Assembly: GCA_002371495.1 (NCBI GenBank)
Contig: DFIX01000019.1
Coordinates: forward strand, 40,434-104,433
DNA length: 64,000 nucleotides
Direction of reading: 5' to 3'
From: Eggerthellaceae bacterium UBA3686
Lineage (GTDB): Bacteria; Actinomycetota; Coriobacteriia; Coriobacteriales; Eggerthellaceae
The notes under the pieces are model-generated. The model did not search any database, was not told where the DNA came from, and worked only from the letters and a program-made list of their open reading frames with translations. Made by a program: the position numbers and the translations under genes. Below are positions 25,875 through 34,171 of the stretch, piece by piece (positions within the stretch are counted from its first letter, which is position 1; every line of letters starts with the position of its first letter).

Positions 25875-26177
25875 CTATTCGGGCTTGACCGAAGCGTAGA
25901 ACTCAGCCTGGTCGAACAGGTCAAGAATCGATTTGTTTGCTTCGCCAAAGGGCAAAGACAGGAATTCGCTCAGAGTCGGGACGAGTTCGCTGCAGTCGAC
26001 GTAATGGTCTTTCTCGTTCTTCTTCGACGTATCCTGCACGCGCCAATAACGATCGTTAACGTCGGTCAGGTAATAGCTGGCACCGTTTACGTCCATATAG
26101 ACGGAGTGATTGGCATGCAAGTACGTCTTGAGCTCGTCTGCGGTGATATCGAGCTTCTCCTCGGCTTTCATTCCCAT
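25875..26177 (-). CDS. Small soluble protein of unknown function
   Basis: This 100-residue protein has no signal peptide or membrane segment. It reads as a mixed alpha/beta fold: a helix (TADELKTYLHANHS), strands (VYMDVNGASYYLTDVNDRYWRVQDTS), then HYVDCSELVPTLSEFLSLPF. I do not recognise the family. AAGGGGG precedes ATG 26177. It has its own terminator and lies between two repeat-rich gaps, so it is probably transcribed alone. Confidence 0.7.
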   Translation of the reverse strand: MGMKAEEKLDITADELKTYLHANHSVYMDVNGASYYLTDVNDRYWRVQDTSKKNEKDHYVDCSELVPTLSEFLSLPFGEANKSILDLFDQAEFYASVKPE

Positions 26178-26314
26178 GGCGACCCCCTTAGGTCTTGTCG
26201 GTTACGCTTGTTCCATCATAGCAATAAGCGCGCGCGTTGACGCCAAGAATTGCGAACAGTTCATGCTTCCTGCACTGCCTGCATTACTTGCGTTGCCGTT
26301 TAGGTCTCGGCAGC

Positions 26315-26449
26315 CCAGATTAGTGGCGGGGTGCGTAGCCGCTTGCGCAGCCACTGACTGCAAACATGCAAAAAGGAAGCAAAGAGGAGTATCCTCTTTG
26401 CTTCCTAAACGCGAGGAGCTGTAGGCCTTGCTCCCTGCCGCTGAGCTGG
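26315..26449. repeat. Family-2 hairpin repeat, copy 3 (carries the glk terminator)
   Basis: The arms CCAGATTAGTGGC (26315-26327) and GCCGCTGAGCTGG (26437-26449) pair with two G-T wobbles and one mismatch. The core lies in reverse orientation: GGGTGCGTAGCCGCTTGCGC at 26329 and CGCGAGGAGCTGTAGGCC at 26411-26428. Between the two core halves sits the terminator of the upstream murA-glk operon. Confidence 0.75.
26374..26406 (-). terminator. Terminator of the murA-LCP-nifU-lgt-glk operon
   Basis: A 15-bp perfect stem AGGAAGCAAAGAGGA (26374-26388) pairs with 26392-26406 around a GTA loop. On the minus strand it continues TTTTTGC. It lies inside the family-2 repeat. Confidence 0.9.
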
Positions 26450-26528
26450 TCGAACGAGCGAGAGGCTTTCGAGGTGCCAACCTGGACTATCTCCCTGGGA
26501 TAACCGCGGCCCATTGGTATCCCGCTAC

Positions 26529-27527
26529 CTACAGCCCGAAATCCGGGTCGAGCCAATCGCGCTCGTTGCCATCGCGGATGCGTTCTTCCATGGCATAGCG
26601 CGCGGCACCGTAGATTCCCGCATCGCCCAAAAGCGAAGCGCAACGGATATCGGTCTGCGAACAGGCCTCGAGGCTGTAGGTGGCAAACGACGCCTTCAGG
26701 TCGTCGAGGAACACGTCGGCCCCCGACGAAAGCCCGCCGCCAAGCAGGATGACCTGCGGGTCGATTACGCAGGCGACCTGCGCCAGCGCAAACCCGAGCC
26801 TGTCGGACATGACCTTGAAGGCCTGGATTGCACACGGGTCGCCCGCGCGGGCCGCCTTGCACACCGTAAGGGCATCGGAGTCGTTTTCGGGCACGAGCTC
26901 GAGGGCCGCCTCGCCGTAGCGCCCCGAGGCCACCCACTCGCGATAGGTCTGCACCACGCCGCGCGCCGAAGCATACTGCTCGACGCAGCCGGCACGGCCG
27001 CACTTGCAGGGGCGCCCGCTGGGCACGACAGTCATGTGCCCGACTTCGCCCGCAGCGCCGTGCCCGCCCGAGACCACGCGCCCGTCCACGACGAAACCCG
27101 AGCCCACGCCCGTGCCGAGCGTCACGAGCAGGGCCGATGCGGCGTTCTCGCCGGCGCCCATCCACAGCTCGCCGAGTGCGGCCGCGTTGGCGTCGTTGAG
27201 GACCTTGATGGTCAACTTGGGAAACTGCCGCTGCAGGCATTCGATGAACAGCGCCCAGTCGACCTCGACGTTGGGCGTTTGGCCCACTCCGTCGGCGACG
27301 ATGCCGGGCACGGCCAGCCCCACGCCGCCGACCTCGGACGAATAGACGCCCATGCCGTGCACGAAATCGCCGATTTCAGCAGCGAAGGAGCGGCATGACG
27401 CCTTGTCGGAGAGCACACGCGTGGGAATGCTCCCCTTTCCCGAAAGATTGCCCGCCTCGTCGACGAGGCCGACCTTCACGGCGTTGCCGCCGAAGTCGAT
27501 TCCTAAGAAGAGCTTGTCGGACTGCAT
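26529..27527 (-). CDS. glk: ROK-family glucokinase
   Basis: This 332-residue sugar kinase has the ATP phosphate-binding GIDFGGNAVKVGLVD, the catalytic Asp in LNDANAAALGE, GTGVGSGFVVDG, and the ROK zinc signature GHMTVVPSGRPCKCGRAGCVEQYAS (split here: CKCGRAGCVE). It phosphorylates glucose or a related hexose for glycolysis. I start at MQSDKLF (ATG 27527), which has AAAGGAAGGAG upstream; the longer frame would run into the lgt gene. It is the last gene of the operon that begins with murA. Confidence 0.9.
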   Translation of the reverse strand: MQSDKLFLGIDFGGNAVKVGLVDEAGNLSGKGSIPTRVLSDKASCRSFAAEIGDFVHGMGVYSSEVGGVGLAVPGIVADGVGQTPNVEVDWALFIECLQRQFPKLTIKVLNDANAAALGELWMGAGENAASALLVTLGTGVGSGFVVDGRVVSGGHGAAGEVGHMTVVPSGRPCKCGRAGCVEQYASARGVVQTYREWVASGRYGEAALELVPENDSDALTVCKAARAGDPCAIQAFKVMSDRLGFALAQVACVIDPQVILLGGGLSSGADVFLDDLKASFATYSLEACSQTDIRCASLLGDAGIYGAARYAMEERIRDGNERDWLDPDFGL

Positions 27528-27591
27528 AGTCGCTCCTTCCTTTGCATGCAATGCAAGACGCAAGCGGACCCGATTGTCCGAGGCCGCCCGT

Positions 27592-28419
27592 TTAGCGACC
27601 GCCCTTGCGAATGCCCATCTGCTCGTGCCGCGTTCGAACGGCATACACGATAAGCGCCACCCCTATGATGACGAGCGGCACCGACAGCACCTGGCCCATC
27701 GTCAGCCATCCGCCGTACAGATACCCGATTTGCGCATCGGGCTGGCGCACGAACTCCACCGCGAAACGCGCGATTCCGTACAGGACTAGAAACGTGCCGA
27801 TGAACGTGCCGCGCGGACGGGGCGGCACCTTGCGCGACAGCATATACAGCACGACGAACAGCACCAGCCCCTCGAGCACGGCCTCGTAGAGCTGGGACGG
27901 ATGGCGCGGCATGCTGCCCGCGGCCCCGCCGAAGACGACGCCCCACGGCGCATCGGTGACCGCGCCCCACAGCTCGCCGTTGACGAAATTCGCGCAGCGG
28001 CCGAAGAACAGTCCTATGGGAGCTGCGATAGCGCCCAGGTCAGCAAGGGTCAGATACGGAATGGACGTCATGCGCGCGGCAACCACGCCACCCAGAAGCG
28101 CGCCGACGAGCCCGCCGTGGAAGCTCATGCCGCCCTGGTTGAACGCGAACAGCTCGAGCGGATGCTCGAAATAGTAGCCGTTGCCGTACACCAGGCAATA
28201 CCCCAGGCGCGCGCCCGCGATGATGCCGACGATGACGCAGCAGATGATGGTCAGCAGCGCATCTTCGTCGAAGCGGATCTTCCAGCGTTTGGCGGTGCGC
28301 CAGATGATCGCGCCCGCGCAGACGAAGCCCAGCACGTAGGCCAGGCCGTACCACCTAACAGACAAGGGCCCGATGGAGAAAGCCACCGGGTCCAAGGTTT
28401 GGTAAAGATCGTTCAGCAT
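27592..28419 (-). CDS. lgt: Prolipoprotein diacylglyceryl transferase
   Basis: This 275-residue, seven-helix membrane enzyme adds diacylglycerol to the lipobox cysteine of prolipoproteins. Family marks are RWYGLAYVLGF, NQGGMSFHGGLVGALLGG (with the key His) and GRCANFVNGELWG, then PRHPSQLYEA. The Shine-Dalgarno before ATG 28419 is weak. A lipoprotein that would be its substrate is the solute-binding protein at 59890. It is the fourth gene of the murA operon. Confidence 0.95.
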   Translation of the reverse strand: MLNDLYQTLDPVAFSIGPLSVRWYGLAYVLGFVCAGAIIWRTAKRWKIRFDEDALLTIICCVIVGIIAGARLGYCLVYGNGYYFEHPLELFAFNQGGMSFHGGLVGALLGGVVAARMTSIPYLTLADLGAIAAPIGLFFGRCANFVNGELWGAVTDAPWGVVFGGAAGSMPRHPSQLYEAVLEGLVLFVVLYMLSRKVPPRPRGTFIGTFLVLYGIARFAVEFVRQPDAQIGYLYGGWLTMGQVLSVPLVIIGVALIVYAVRTRHEQMGIRKGGR

Positions 28420-28457
28420 TTTTCAGCTAAACCTGTATCGGAAGCGCCTTGCGAGCG

Positions 28458-28694
28458 CTATTGCTGGTCGGCAGGTACGACCGCCGTCACGCCGGGCACG
28501 CGCTCCTTCAGGATGCGCTCGATGCCGTTTGCCAGCGTCAGCTCGGAAAGCGGACAGCCCTTGCAGGCGCCGGTCAGCTCGACGACGACCGTGCCCTCGT
28601 CGCGCACGTCGATCAGCTTCACGTCGCCGCCGTCGGCGATCAGGCTCGGGCGAATGAGGTCGAGAACCGCAGCCACATCGTTTTTGTCTACCAT
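28458..28694 (-). CDS. NifU C-terminal-domain Fe-S scaffold protein
   Basis: The 78-residue protein is a stand-alone NifU C-terminal domain: IRPSLIADGGDVKLIDV then the cluster-binding CKGCPLSELTL and a short tail. These proteins hold a transient Fe-S cluster and pass it on. AAGGAG precedes the ATG. It lies between the LCP gene and lgt in an operon otherwise about cell wall and lipoprotein synthesis. Confidence 0.92.
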   Translation of the reverse strand: MVDKNDVAAVLDLIRPSLIADGGDVKLIDVRDEGTVVVELTGACKGCPLSELTLANGIERILKERVPGVTAVVPADQQ

Positions 28695-28758
28695 TTGAAT
28701 CTCCTTATCATCTGTTTTATCTTCGCGACGATTCTACCAGATTGGCACGTGCGGAACC

Positions 28759-30465
28759 TTACGAAACGGGTTTGTAGTCATAACCGATGATGAGCAGCAC
28801 GTCGGCGTTGAACGAGTAGTACATGTCGCCCTCGACCGTGCGGCCCATGCCGAGCGCCTCGATGACGGCGGCCGCGCGCTCCTCGCCGAGCTTCCGCTCG
28901 GTGGCATCGGCTTCCTCCTGGGCCTTCTGGGCTGCCTTCTGGGACTTCTCGCTCGCCTGAGCACCATCGTCCTCGGTTCCGAGGTCGCCCGCAAGCTGCG
29001 CGGCATCGGTTTGCTGGGCGTCGCCGCCTTCGATTATGTTGCCCTCCTCGTCATAGACCGGCTCGGCTGGCTCGGTTGCCTTCGCGGGAGTGTTGCGGGT
29101 CTTGTAGATCACGAGCGTCTCGTCGTAGACCTGCTGCTCGGCGTTTCCCACGTCGGCGATACGGAAGCCCTGCGCGTCGAGCGCCTCGGCGGTCGTCTTG
29201 GCCGCGCCCACGATGTCGGTGCCGTTTACGATCTCGACGGTAAAGCTCTTTGGGTCTGCTGCGACCGTTGGCGCCTGCTCGCTTTGCTCTCCGTCGGAGC
29301 TCGCGCCGCCCGCCACGGTTTCGAAGTCGGCGGCCTTGCTGACGAAAAGCTCGCCGTTGTCGCCCACGATGTCGGACGACACGGTGAAATAGCCCGGCAC
29401 GACCGTGCTCGTGACGTTTGCCTCGCCGATTTCGCCGACCCAGCGCGCGAAGTCCTCGAAATCGCCTAGCGAAAGGTCGGTTTGGAAGAACTCGTCGATT
29501 GCCTCGACGTCGGCGGCGAACCCGCGCTCTGACGATACGAGGCGCATAAGCAGCAGCTTCAGGAAATCAGCCTGGTTCTGGGCCTGGTCGGTCTTGCCCA
29601 TCTTGAGGTTGCTCGCCCGCAGGTACGTCAGCGCGCCGGGCCCGTTGAGCGTGTAGGTGCCGAGCGGATAGTAGACATCGCCCGCTTTGGGGTCGTCGAT
29701 AATCTGGTTGAAGGTCACATCGAGGCCGCCCAGAGCGTCGACGATGCCCGCGATGCCCGATTCCTCGACCTTGATGTAATGGTTGACGTCGATCTTTGCA
29801 TAGGATTCGACCGCCGATATCAGCGAAGCGTCACCGGCAAGGGCCATATCGCCCAGACGGCGCGTGTCGTTGTCGACCGTCACCTTGAGCGCTGCGGGAA
29901 TGTTCATGAGCGCGAGCTTCCCGCCTGCACGGTCCTCCTTCGCGAGCACGATCATGTCGGGCCCAGCCTGCTCGAGCGGCTCCGCGACGGCGCCGAGCTC
30001 GACGGCGACCAAAGTGTAGGAAGGCTCGTCGGCCTTGGCGGCGCTGAGCGCGCTTGCAGCATCGGAGTTGCGCAGGGCCATCTGGGACCCGATGGAGCCC
30101 CTGAACGCCAACGTACCTGCGCCGATTGCCACCGCGACGACGACGAGGGCGGCCACCAGGAAAACGCCGATGCGCTTAAGGCGCGCGCGGCGCTGCAGCG
30201 ACTCGACGTAGCGGCGCTGCTGCGAGCGCCTGCGGTATGCCGCCTGGTCCTCGCCGCTCGTGGCGGTCGGCATGAACGTGTCGACCTGGCTCTGGGAGGC
30301 ACGTGCGCCGTAGCGCGCCGCCTTGTACGTAGCCTGGCGCGACTGCGATGCCCCGCGGGCCGCAACGCTCGCGCGGTCGACGTGCGTGCCGATCGTGGCG
30401 TCGGTGACCTTCTTGGCCGTTTTGCGCGAACGCGCACGCGGGCGATTGGCTGAATGCTGGGCCAT
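28759..30465 (-). CDS. LytR-CpsA-Psr family protein, apparently lacking catalytic arginines
   Basis: The 568-residue protein has a basic cytosolic N-terminus, one membrane segment (about 99-119), an extracytoplasmic LCP domain (about 145-345) and a LytR_C domain starting SFTVEIVNGTDIVG (407). LCP enzymes attach polymers to peptidoglycan and need several Arg residues. Here the usual IPRDT reads IPAAL (189-193), the GxxRSDT region has no Arg (EQAGPDM), and the YxRxR...DxxRxxRQ stretch reads YLRASNLKMGKTDQAQNQ (281-298), so only one of these Arg remains. About 70 acidic, Ala/Gln-rich residues (458-527) interrupt LytR_C. murA ends 4 bp upstream. Confidence 0.8.
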   Translation of the reverse strand: MAQHSANRPRARSRKTAKKVTDATIGTHVDRASVAARGASQSRQATYKAARYGARASQSQVDTFMPTATSGEDQAAYRRRSQQRRYVESLQRRARLKRIGVFLVAALVVVAVAIGAGTLAFRGSIGSQMALRNSDAASALSAAKADEPSYTLVAVELGAVAEPLEQAGPDMIVLAKEDRAGGKLALMNIPAALKVTVDNDTRRLGDMALAGDASLISAVESYAKIDVNHYIKVEESGIAGIVDALGGLDVTFNQIIDDPKAGDVYYPLGTYTLNGPGALTYLRASNLKMGKTDQAQNQADFLKLLLMRLVSSERGFAADVEAIDEFFQTDLSLGDFEDFARWVGEIGEANVTSTVVPGYFTVSSDIVGDNGELFVSKAADFETVAGGASSDGEQSEQAPTVAADPKSFTVEIVNGTDIVGAAKTTAEALDAQGFRIADVGNAEQQVYDETLVIYKTRNTPAKATEPAEPVYDEEGNIIEGGDAQQTDAAQLAGDLGTEDDGAQASEKSQKAAQKAQEEADATERKLGEERAAAVIEALGMGRTVEGDMYYSFNADVLLIIGYDYKPVS

Positions 30466-30469
30466 GGCG

Positions 30470-31795
30470 CTACGCTTCCGAGCTCACGCGGACGGTGCCG
30501 CGATGGTTGCGGTACGGAAGCTCGCGGCTGACGTCGGCCCCGAGCGAGCAGAGCTTGCCCACGTAGTTCTCGTAGCCGCGGTCGATGTGGCCGATCTTGT
30601 GGATGCGCGTCTCGCCCTCGGCCACGATGCCCGCCAGCACGAGCGCGGCTCCTGCGCGCAAATCGGTCGAAGAGACCGGAGCGCCCTGCAGCTTGCGACC
30701 GCCGCGCACGATGGCGTGATGGTCCTCGATGACGATCTCGGCGCCCATGCGCGCAAGCTCGGCGGCAAACATGAAACGGTTCTCGAAGACGTTCTCGGTG
30801 ATGACCGACGTGCCCTTGGCGCACGCCGCCAGCAACATGAACTGGGCCTGTAAATCGGTAGGGAACCCCGGATGCGGCAGGGTCTGTATCTCGACTGGGC
30901 GCAACGGCTCGGTGCGGCTGACCGTGACCGAATCGACCGACTCCTCGACGGTGCAGCCCATCTCGCGCAGCTTCTCGATGGCCATGCGCAGGTACTCGGG
31001 ACTTATGCCCTTGACGGTCAGCGGACCGCCCGTCAGCGCCCCTCCCGCCAGGAAGGTCCCGGCCTCGATGCGGTCGCCCACCGTCGTGTGCTCGCAGGCA
31101 TGCATCGACTCGAGCGGCACGCCCTTTATCGTGATGATCGACGAGCCTGCATCGCTGATGCAGGCGCCCATCGCGTTGAGCATGTTGGCCAAATCGACGA
31201 TCTCGGGCTCGCGGGCTGCGTTGGCCATGATCGTGGTTCCTTCGGCGACGACGGCCGCCATCATCAGGTTCTCGGTGGCGCCAACGCTCGGGAAGTCGAG
31301 CACCACGTGCGCGCCTTTCAACCCGTTGGGCGCATCGGCCATGAGGTAGCCGTGATCGATCGAGAACTCGACACCCAGCGACTCGAGGCCGCGCAGGTGC
31401 ATGTCGATCTTGCGCGCACCGATCTGGCATCCGCCTGGCATGGCCACGAAAGCGCGACCGAACCGCCCGATGAGCGGCCCGAGCACCGAGATGCTCGCGC
31501 GCATCTTCGACACCAGCTCGTAAGGCGTCTCGTACGAGTCGACCTCGGTCGTGTCGACGATCAGCGTATGGTCGTCGTAACCCTTCCCATCGCGCTGGAC
31601 TTCGGCACCGAGCACTTCGAGCACCTCGCTCATGACTTCGATGTCCGAGATGATAGGCACGTTGTGTATGACGCACCTGCCCCGCGCCAGAATCGCGGCG
31701 GCTATGAGCTTGAGCGCCGAGTTCTTGGCGCCCGCAACTTCAACCGTGCCCGACAACGTGTTGTTGCCGCGCACGACGATTATTTCCTTGGCCAT
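30470..31795 (-). CDS. murA: UDP-N-acetylglucosamine 1-carboxyvinyltransferase
   Basis: This 441-residue enzyme catalyses the first committed step of peptidoglycan synthesis, moving enolpyruvate from PEP to UDP-GlcNAc. It shows VAGAKNSALKLIAAA at the N-terminus, RASISVLGPLIGRFG, and PGGCQIGARKIDMHL with the catalytic, fosfomycin-reactive Cys. GHIDRGYENYVGKL closes the second domain. The length is normal. GGGGGAG precedes ATG 31795. It heads a five-gene minus-strand operon murA-LCP-nifU-lgt-glk with gaps of 4-65 bp. Confidence 0.95.
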   Translation of the reverse strand: MAKEIIVVRGNNTLSGTVEVAGAKNSALKLIAAAILARGRCVIHNVPIISDIEVMSEVLEVLGAEVQRDGKGYDDHTLIVDTTEVDSYETPYELVSKMRASISVLGPLIGRFGRAFVAMPGGCQIGARKIDMHLRGLESLGVEFSIDHGYLMADAPNGLKGAHVVLDFPSVGATENLMMAAVVAEGTTIMANAAREPEIVDLANMLNAMGACISDAGSSIITIKGVPLESMHACEHTTVGDRIEAGTFLAGGALTGGPLTVKGISPEYLRMAIEKLREMGCTVEESVDSVTVSRTEPLRPVEIQTLPHPGFPTDLQAQFMLLAACAKGTSVITENVFENRFMFAAELARMGAEIVIEDHHAIVRGGRKLQGAPVSSTDLRAGAALVLAGIVAEGETRIHKIGHIDRGYENYVGKLCSLGADVSRELPYRNHRGTVRVSSEA

Positions 31796-31966
31796 GCGGC
31801 TCCCCCATTTGTAATTGGAAAACGATATTCAAGTATACAAGCCTCAGGGCTCCAAGCACCCCACCTGCACGCGCTCTGCACGGTTTCTATCGAACTTCTG
31901 CAGCACACGCGTGACAGCGTTCGTAGCCCTGTCGCACAATATTGGCAAAAGCAACGGACACGTCCC

Positions 31967-32076
31967 GCGAATGCGCAGGTGGCGACGCGCCTTCGCTTGG
32001 CTTCGCTTAACTTTTGAATGTTTGAAAGCTTGTAGCTGCAGAATCGCTCAGGTCACGCCGCCACCTGCGCATTCGC
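31967..32076. repeat. Family-1 hairpin repeat, copy I
   Basis: The 18-bp perfect arms GCGAATGCGCAGGTGGCG (31967-31984) and complement (32059-32076) enclose TTGGCTTCGCTTAAC and TGTAGCTGCAGAATCGCTCA. The middle of the core (CAGGAACAG) is replaced by unrelated AT-rich sequence. With copy J and the tandem arms it fills the 663-bp gap before murA. Confidence 0.85.
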
Positions 32077-32184
32077 TTGCGCCTCTTTCTGGCAGCAGGG
32101 TCTGCTGAGGCAATAAGCTCATTGCCCGCGCGAGAAACGGTAGCGCATTGCCGCAGCATTTGCTGAAGCCAGCAAGTAACGCGA

Positions 32185-32295
32185 GCGAACGGCCTGGTGG
32201 CAGCATGTGTGAGCGATTCTGCAGGCACTGTTCCTGAAAATTCGCATAGGTTTAGCCGAAGCCAAGCGAACACGTGCTGCCACCAGGCCGTTCGC
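32185..32295. repeat. Family-1 hairpin repeat, copy J
   Basis: Perfect 21-bp arms (32185-32205 and 32275-32295; left arm starts GCGAACGGCCTGGTGGCAGC) enclose the reverse-oriented core GCGATTCTGCAGGCACTG, TTCCTG, CATAGGTTTAGCCGAAGCC. Confidence 0.85.
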
Positions 32296-32410
32296 GGGAC
32301 GTGGCAAACACGTGCTGCCACCAGGCCGTTCGCGGGACGGCACATGCACATCCACCTGCGCATTCGCGGGACGTGGCAAACACGTGCTGCCACCAGGCCG
32401 TTCGCGGGAC
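32296..32410. repeat. Tandem array of family-1 right arms
   Basis: Directly after copy J come three further right-arm units, each opening with GGGAC and ending in TTCGC. Units at 32296-32333 and 32368-32405 are identical 38-mers ending CCACCAGGCCGTTCGC; the middle unit (32334-32367) instead ends CCACCTGCGCATTCGC, the arm of copy I. The interior core is absent from all three. Confidence 0.85.
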
Positions 32411-32458
32411 GGCACACAACAAGCTGTTGTTCTTGCGTAGAATGATCACACGGTCTAG

Positions 32459-33295
32459 TTAGCCGATCTCGCGGACGATTTCGGTGACGAGCTTGCAGAA
32501 ATCGCCTTGGCGGCGCTGCGCAACCTCGAAGACCTCTTCATCGGAAGGCGATGCCCCTTCGATGCCGCAGGCCATGTTCGAGCACAGCGATATGCCGAGC
32601 ACCCGCATGCCCACGTGGCGTGCCGCGATGACCTCCTCGACCACGCTCATGGCAACCGTATCGGCACCCCACGCCTTGAAGGCGCGGATCTCGGCCGGCG
32701 TCTCGAAGCTCGGGCCGAGCAGACCCAGGTAAACGCCCATCTGAACCGGGATACGCTCGCGATTAGCCACTTTGGAGGCAATGGTGCGCAGCTCGGGGTC
32801 GTACGCGTCCTTCATGCTGAAGAATCTGAACGCGATTTCATCTGGTTCGGTACCCTCGACCGGGTTGCGGCCCGTGAAATTAATGTGGTCGGTCATGATG
32901 CAGAAATCGCCGACGGAATACGATTCGTTTATGGCGCCAGCCGCATTGGTCGTGATGAGCGTGCACACGCCGATGCGGTGCATGAGCCAAATCGGAAAGG
33001 CAACCTCTTGGGCGGAGTTGCCCTCGTAGCCGTGCAGGCGGCCCTGCATGGCGATGACGCACGCGCCGGCAAGCTCGCCGCACACGAAGCGACCCACGTG
33101 GCTCGTCGCCGTCGAGCGCTTCATGTGGGGAACGTCGCCGAAGGGCACGTACACCGCATCCTGCACCTGTTCGGCCAAAGGGCCGAGGCCCGAGCCCAGG
33201 ACGATGCCGATTTTCGGCTTGCGGCCCTGCAGTTTCGACTCCAGAACCTGCGCTGCTTCTTCCAACTGCTCTTTCAGGGTTTTATGTTCGTTCAT
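32459..33295 (-). CDS. punA: Purine-nucleoside phosphorylase (trimeric type)
   Basis: This 278-residue enzyme cleaves purine nucleosides with phosphate to base and ribose 1-phosphate. Marks are the phosphate loop VLGSGLGPLAEQV, HVGRFVCGEL, MQGRLHGYEGN, TTNAAGAINESYSVGDFCIM and GPSFETPAEIRA followed by AVAMSVVEEVIAA-like text (TVAMSVVEEV). This is the low-molecular-mass class. AAGGG precedes ATG 33295. It follows nrdG by 51 bp and may share its transcript, linking nucleotide salvage with deoxynucleotide synthesis. Confidence 0.93.
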   Translation of the reverse strand: MNEHKTLKEQLEEAAQVLESKLQGRKPKIGIVLGSGLGPLAEQVQDAVYVPFGDVPHMKRSTATSHVGRFVCGELAGACVIAMQGRLHGYEGNSAQEVAFPIWLMHRIGVCTLITTNAAGAINESYSVGDFCIMTDHINFTGRNPVEGTEPDEIAFRFFSMKDAYDPELRTIASKVANRERIPVQMGVYLGLLGPSFETPAEIRAFKAWGADTVAMSVVEEVIAARHVGMRVLGISLCSNMACGIEGASPSDEEVFEVAQRRQGDFCKLVTEIVREIG

Positions 33296-33346
33296 GGTGC
33301 CCTTTCGCCCTCGTTGTTACACGAAACATATAGTAGCGCATGTCAA

Positions 33347-33898
33347 CTACCAGATGCCACGCTTTGCGAAAGTCTCGTCTCCGCGCCAATGCACGAGCTG
33401 GCCTGTTGCCCGCGTGGCCACGAGGTCGAGGATGCGCTGGTTCGAAGAGCCGCGGAACCGCGCCGTGATGTCCTTCTGGGCTTCGACGTAGGGCCCATCG
33501 ACCAGCACGTCGATGCAGGCGAGCATGCGCTCGGTGACCTCGGTGTGCCGCGGGCTTTGCGGATCGACGAGGTCCTCGTACGCATCGCCGGTGTAGGACC
33601 AGATGGTCTTATGCGGAAAACACGACTTGACCAGCTCGAGGAACTCGACCAGTGCGCGCTGGTTGCCTGGCTCGAACGGCTCGCCGCCCAGAAGCGTCAG
33701 CCCGTCGACGTAATCGGGTTCTAGGCTCTGAAGGATACGCTCGGCCACCTCGTCGGTAAACGGCTCACCATACGAGAAATCCCACGTTTCGGGCTGGAAG
33801 CATCCTTTGCAACGATGGGTGCATCCCGACACGAACAGCGTCGTGCGCACGCCTTCCCCATCAGCGATATCGCAATACTTGATGTTTCCGAAGTTCAT
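33347..33898 (-). CDS. nrdG: Anaerobic ribonucleotide reductase activase
   Basis: The 183-residue radical SAM protein has the cluster motif CTHRCKGC (CX3CX2C) in FVSGCTHRCKGCFQPETWDF, then LTLLGGEPFEP. NrdG generates the glycyl radical on NrdD, whose gene lies just upstream on the same strand. Length is normal. GGGAG precedes ATG 33898. The 273-bp gap to nrdD contains one short hairpin (GTAGG/CCTAC near 34146) and no gene. Confidence 0.95.
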   Translation of the reverse strand: MNFGNIKYCDIADGEGVRTTLFVSGCTHRCKGCFQPETWDFSYGEPFTDEVAERILQSLEPDYVDGLTLLGGEPFEPGNQRALVEFLELVKSCFPHKTIWSYTGDAYEDLVDPQSPRHTEVTERMLACIDVLVDGPYVEAQKDITARFRGSSNQRILDLVATRATGQLVHWRGDETFAKRGIW

Positions 33899-34171
33899 AT
33901 CGTGGCTCCCAATAGCACCGGACGATTAAAGCCGCACAGGAAATTGCGCGGAAGAGACTTGCTTCACCTTACCTTGGCCCGGTCACGACCCGTCGCAACG
34001 TCCTAAAAGCCAATGCGAGCGTTGCAGTCAGCGAGGGCGCTTCTGGCGAGCGCAGTTGCCCCGCCTTTTCGGCGACGCGCACGCTGGTACACGAACCGAA
34101 AACAAGGGGCAAATGCACCGCCGGAATCGGCCGCAGCGTCGGCCTGTAGGCCGTTCGTAGAACGACCTACG

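Noticed and set aside
6841..32280. Short peptide-coding frames inside family-1 copies (reading AWLRLNLY or LQNRRSHA)
   Set aside because: The same peptides recur only because the DNA core is repeated; starts and ribosome sites are missing and frames differ between copies.
32296..32410. CRISPR-like look of the 34-38 bp tandem units
   Set aside because: There are only three units, no unique spacers, no cas genes, and the units are arms of the neighbouring hairpin repeat.
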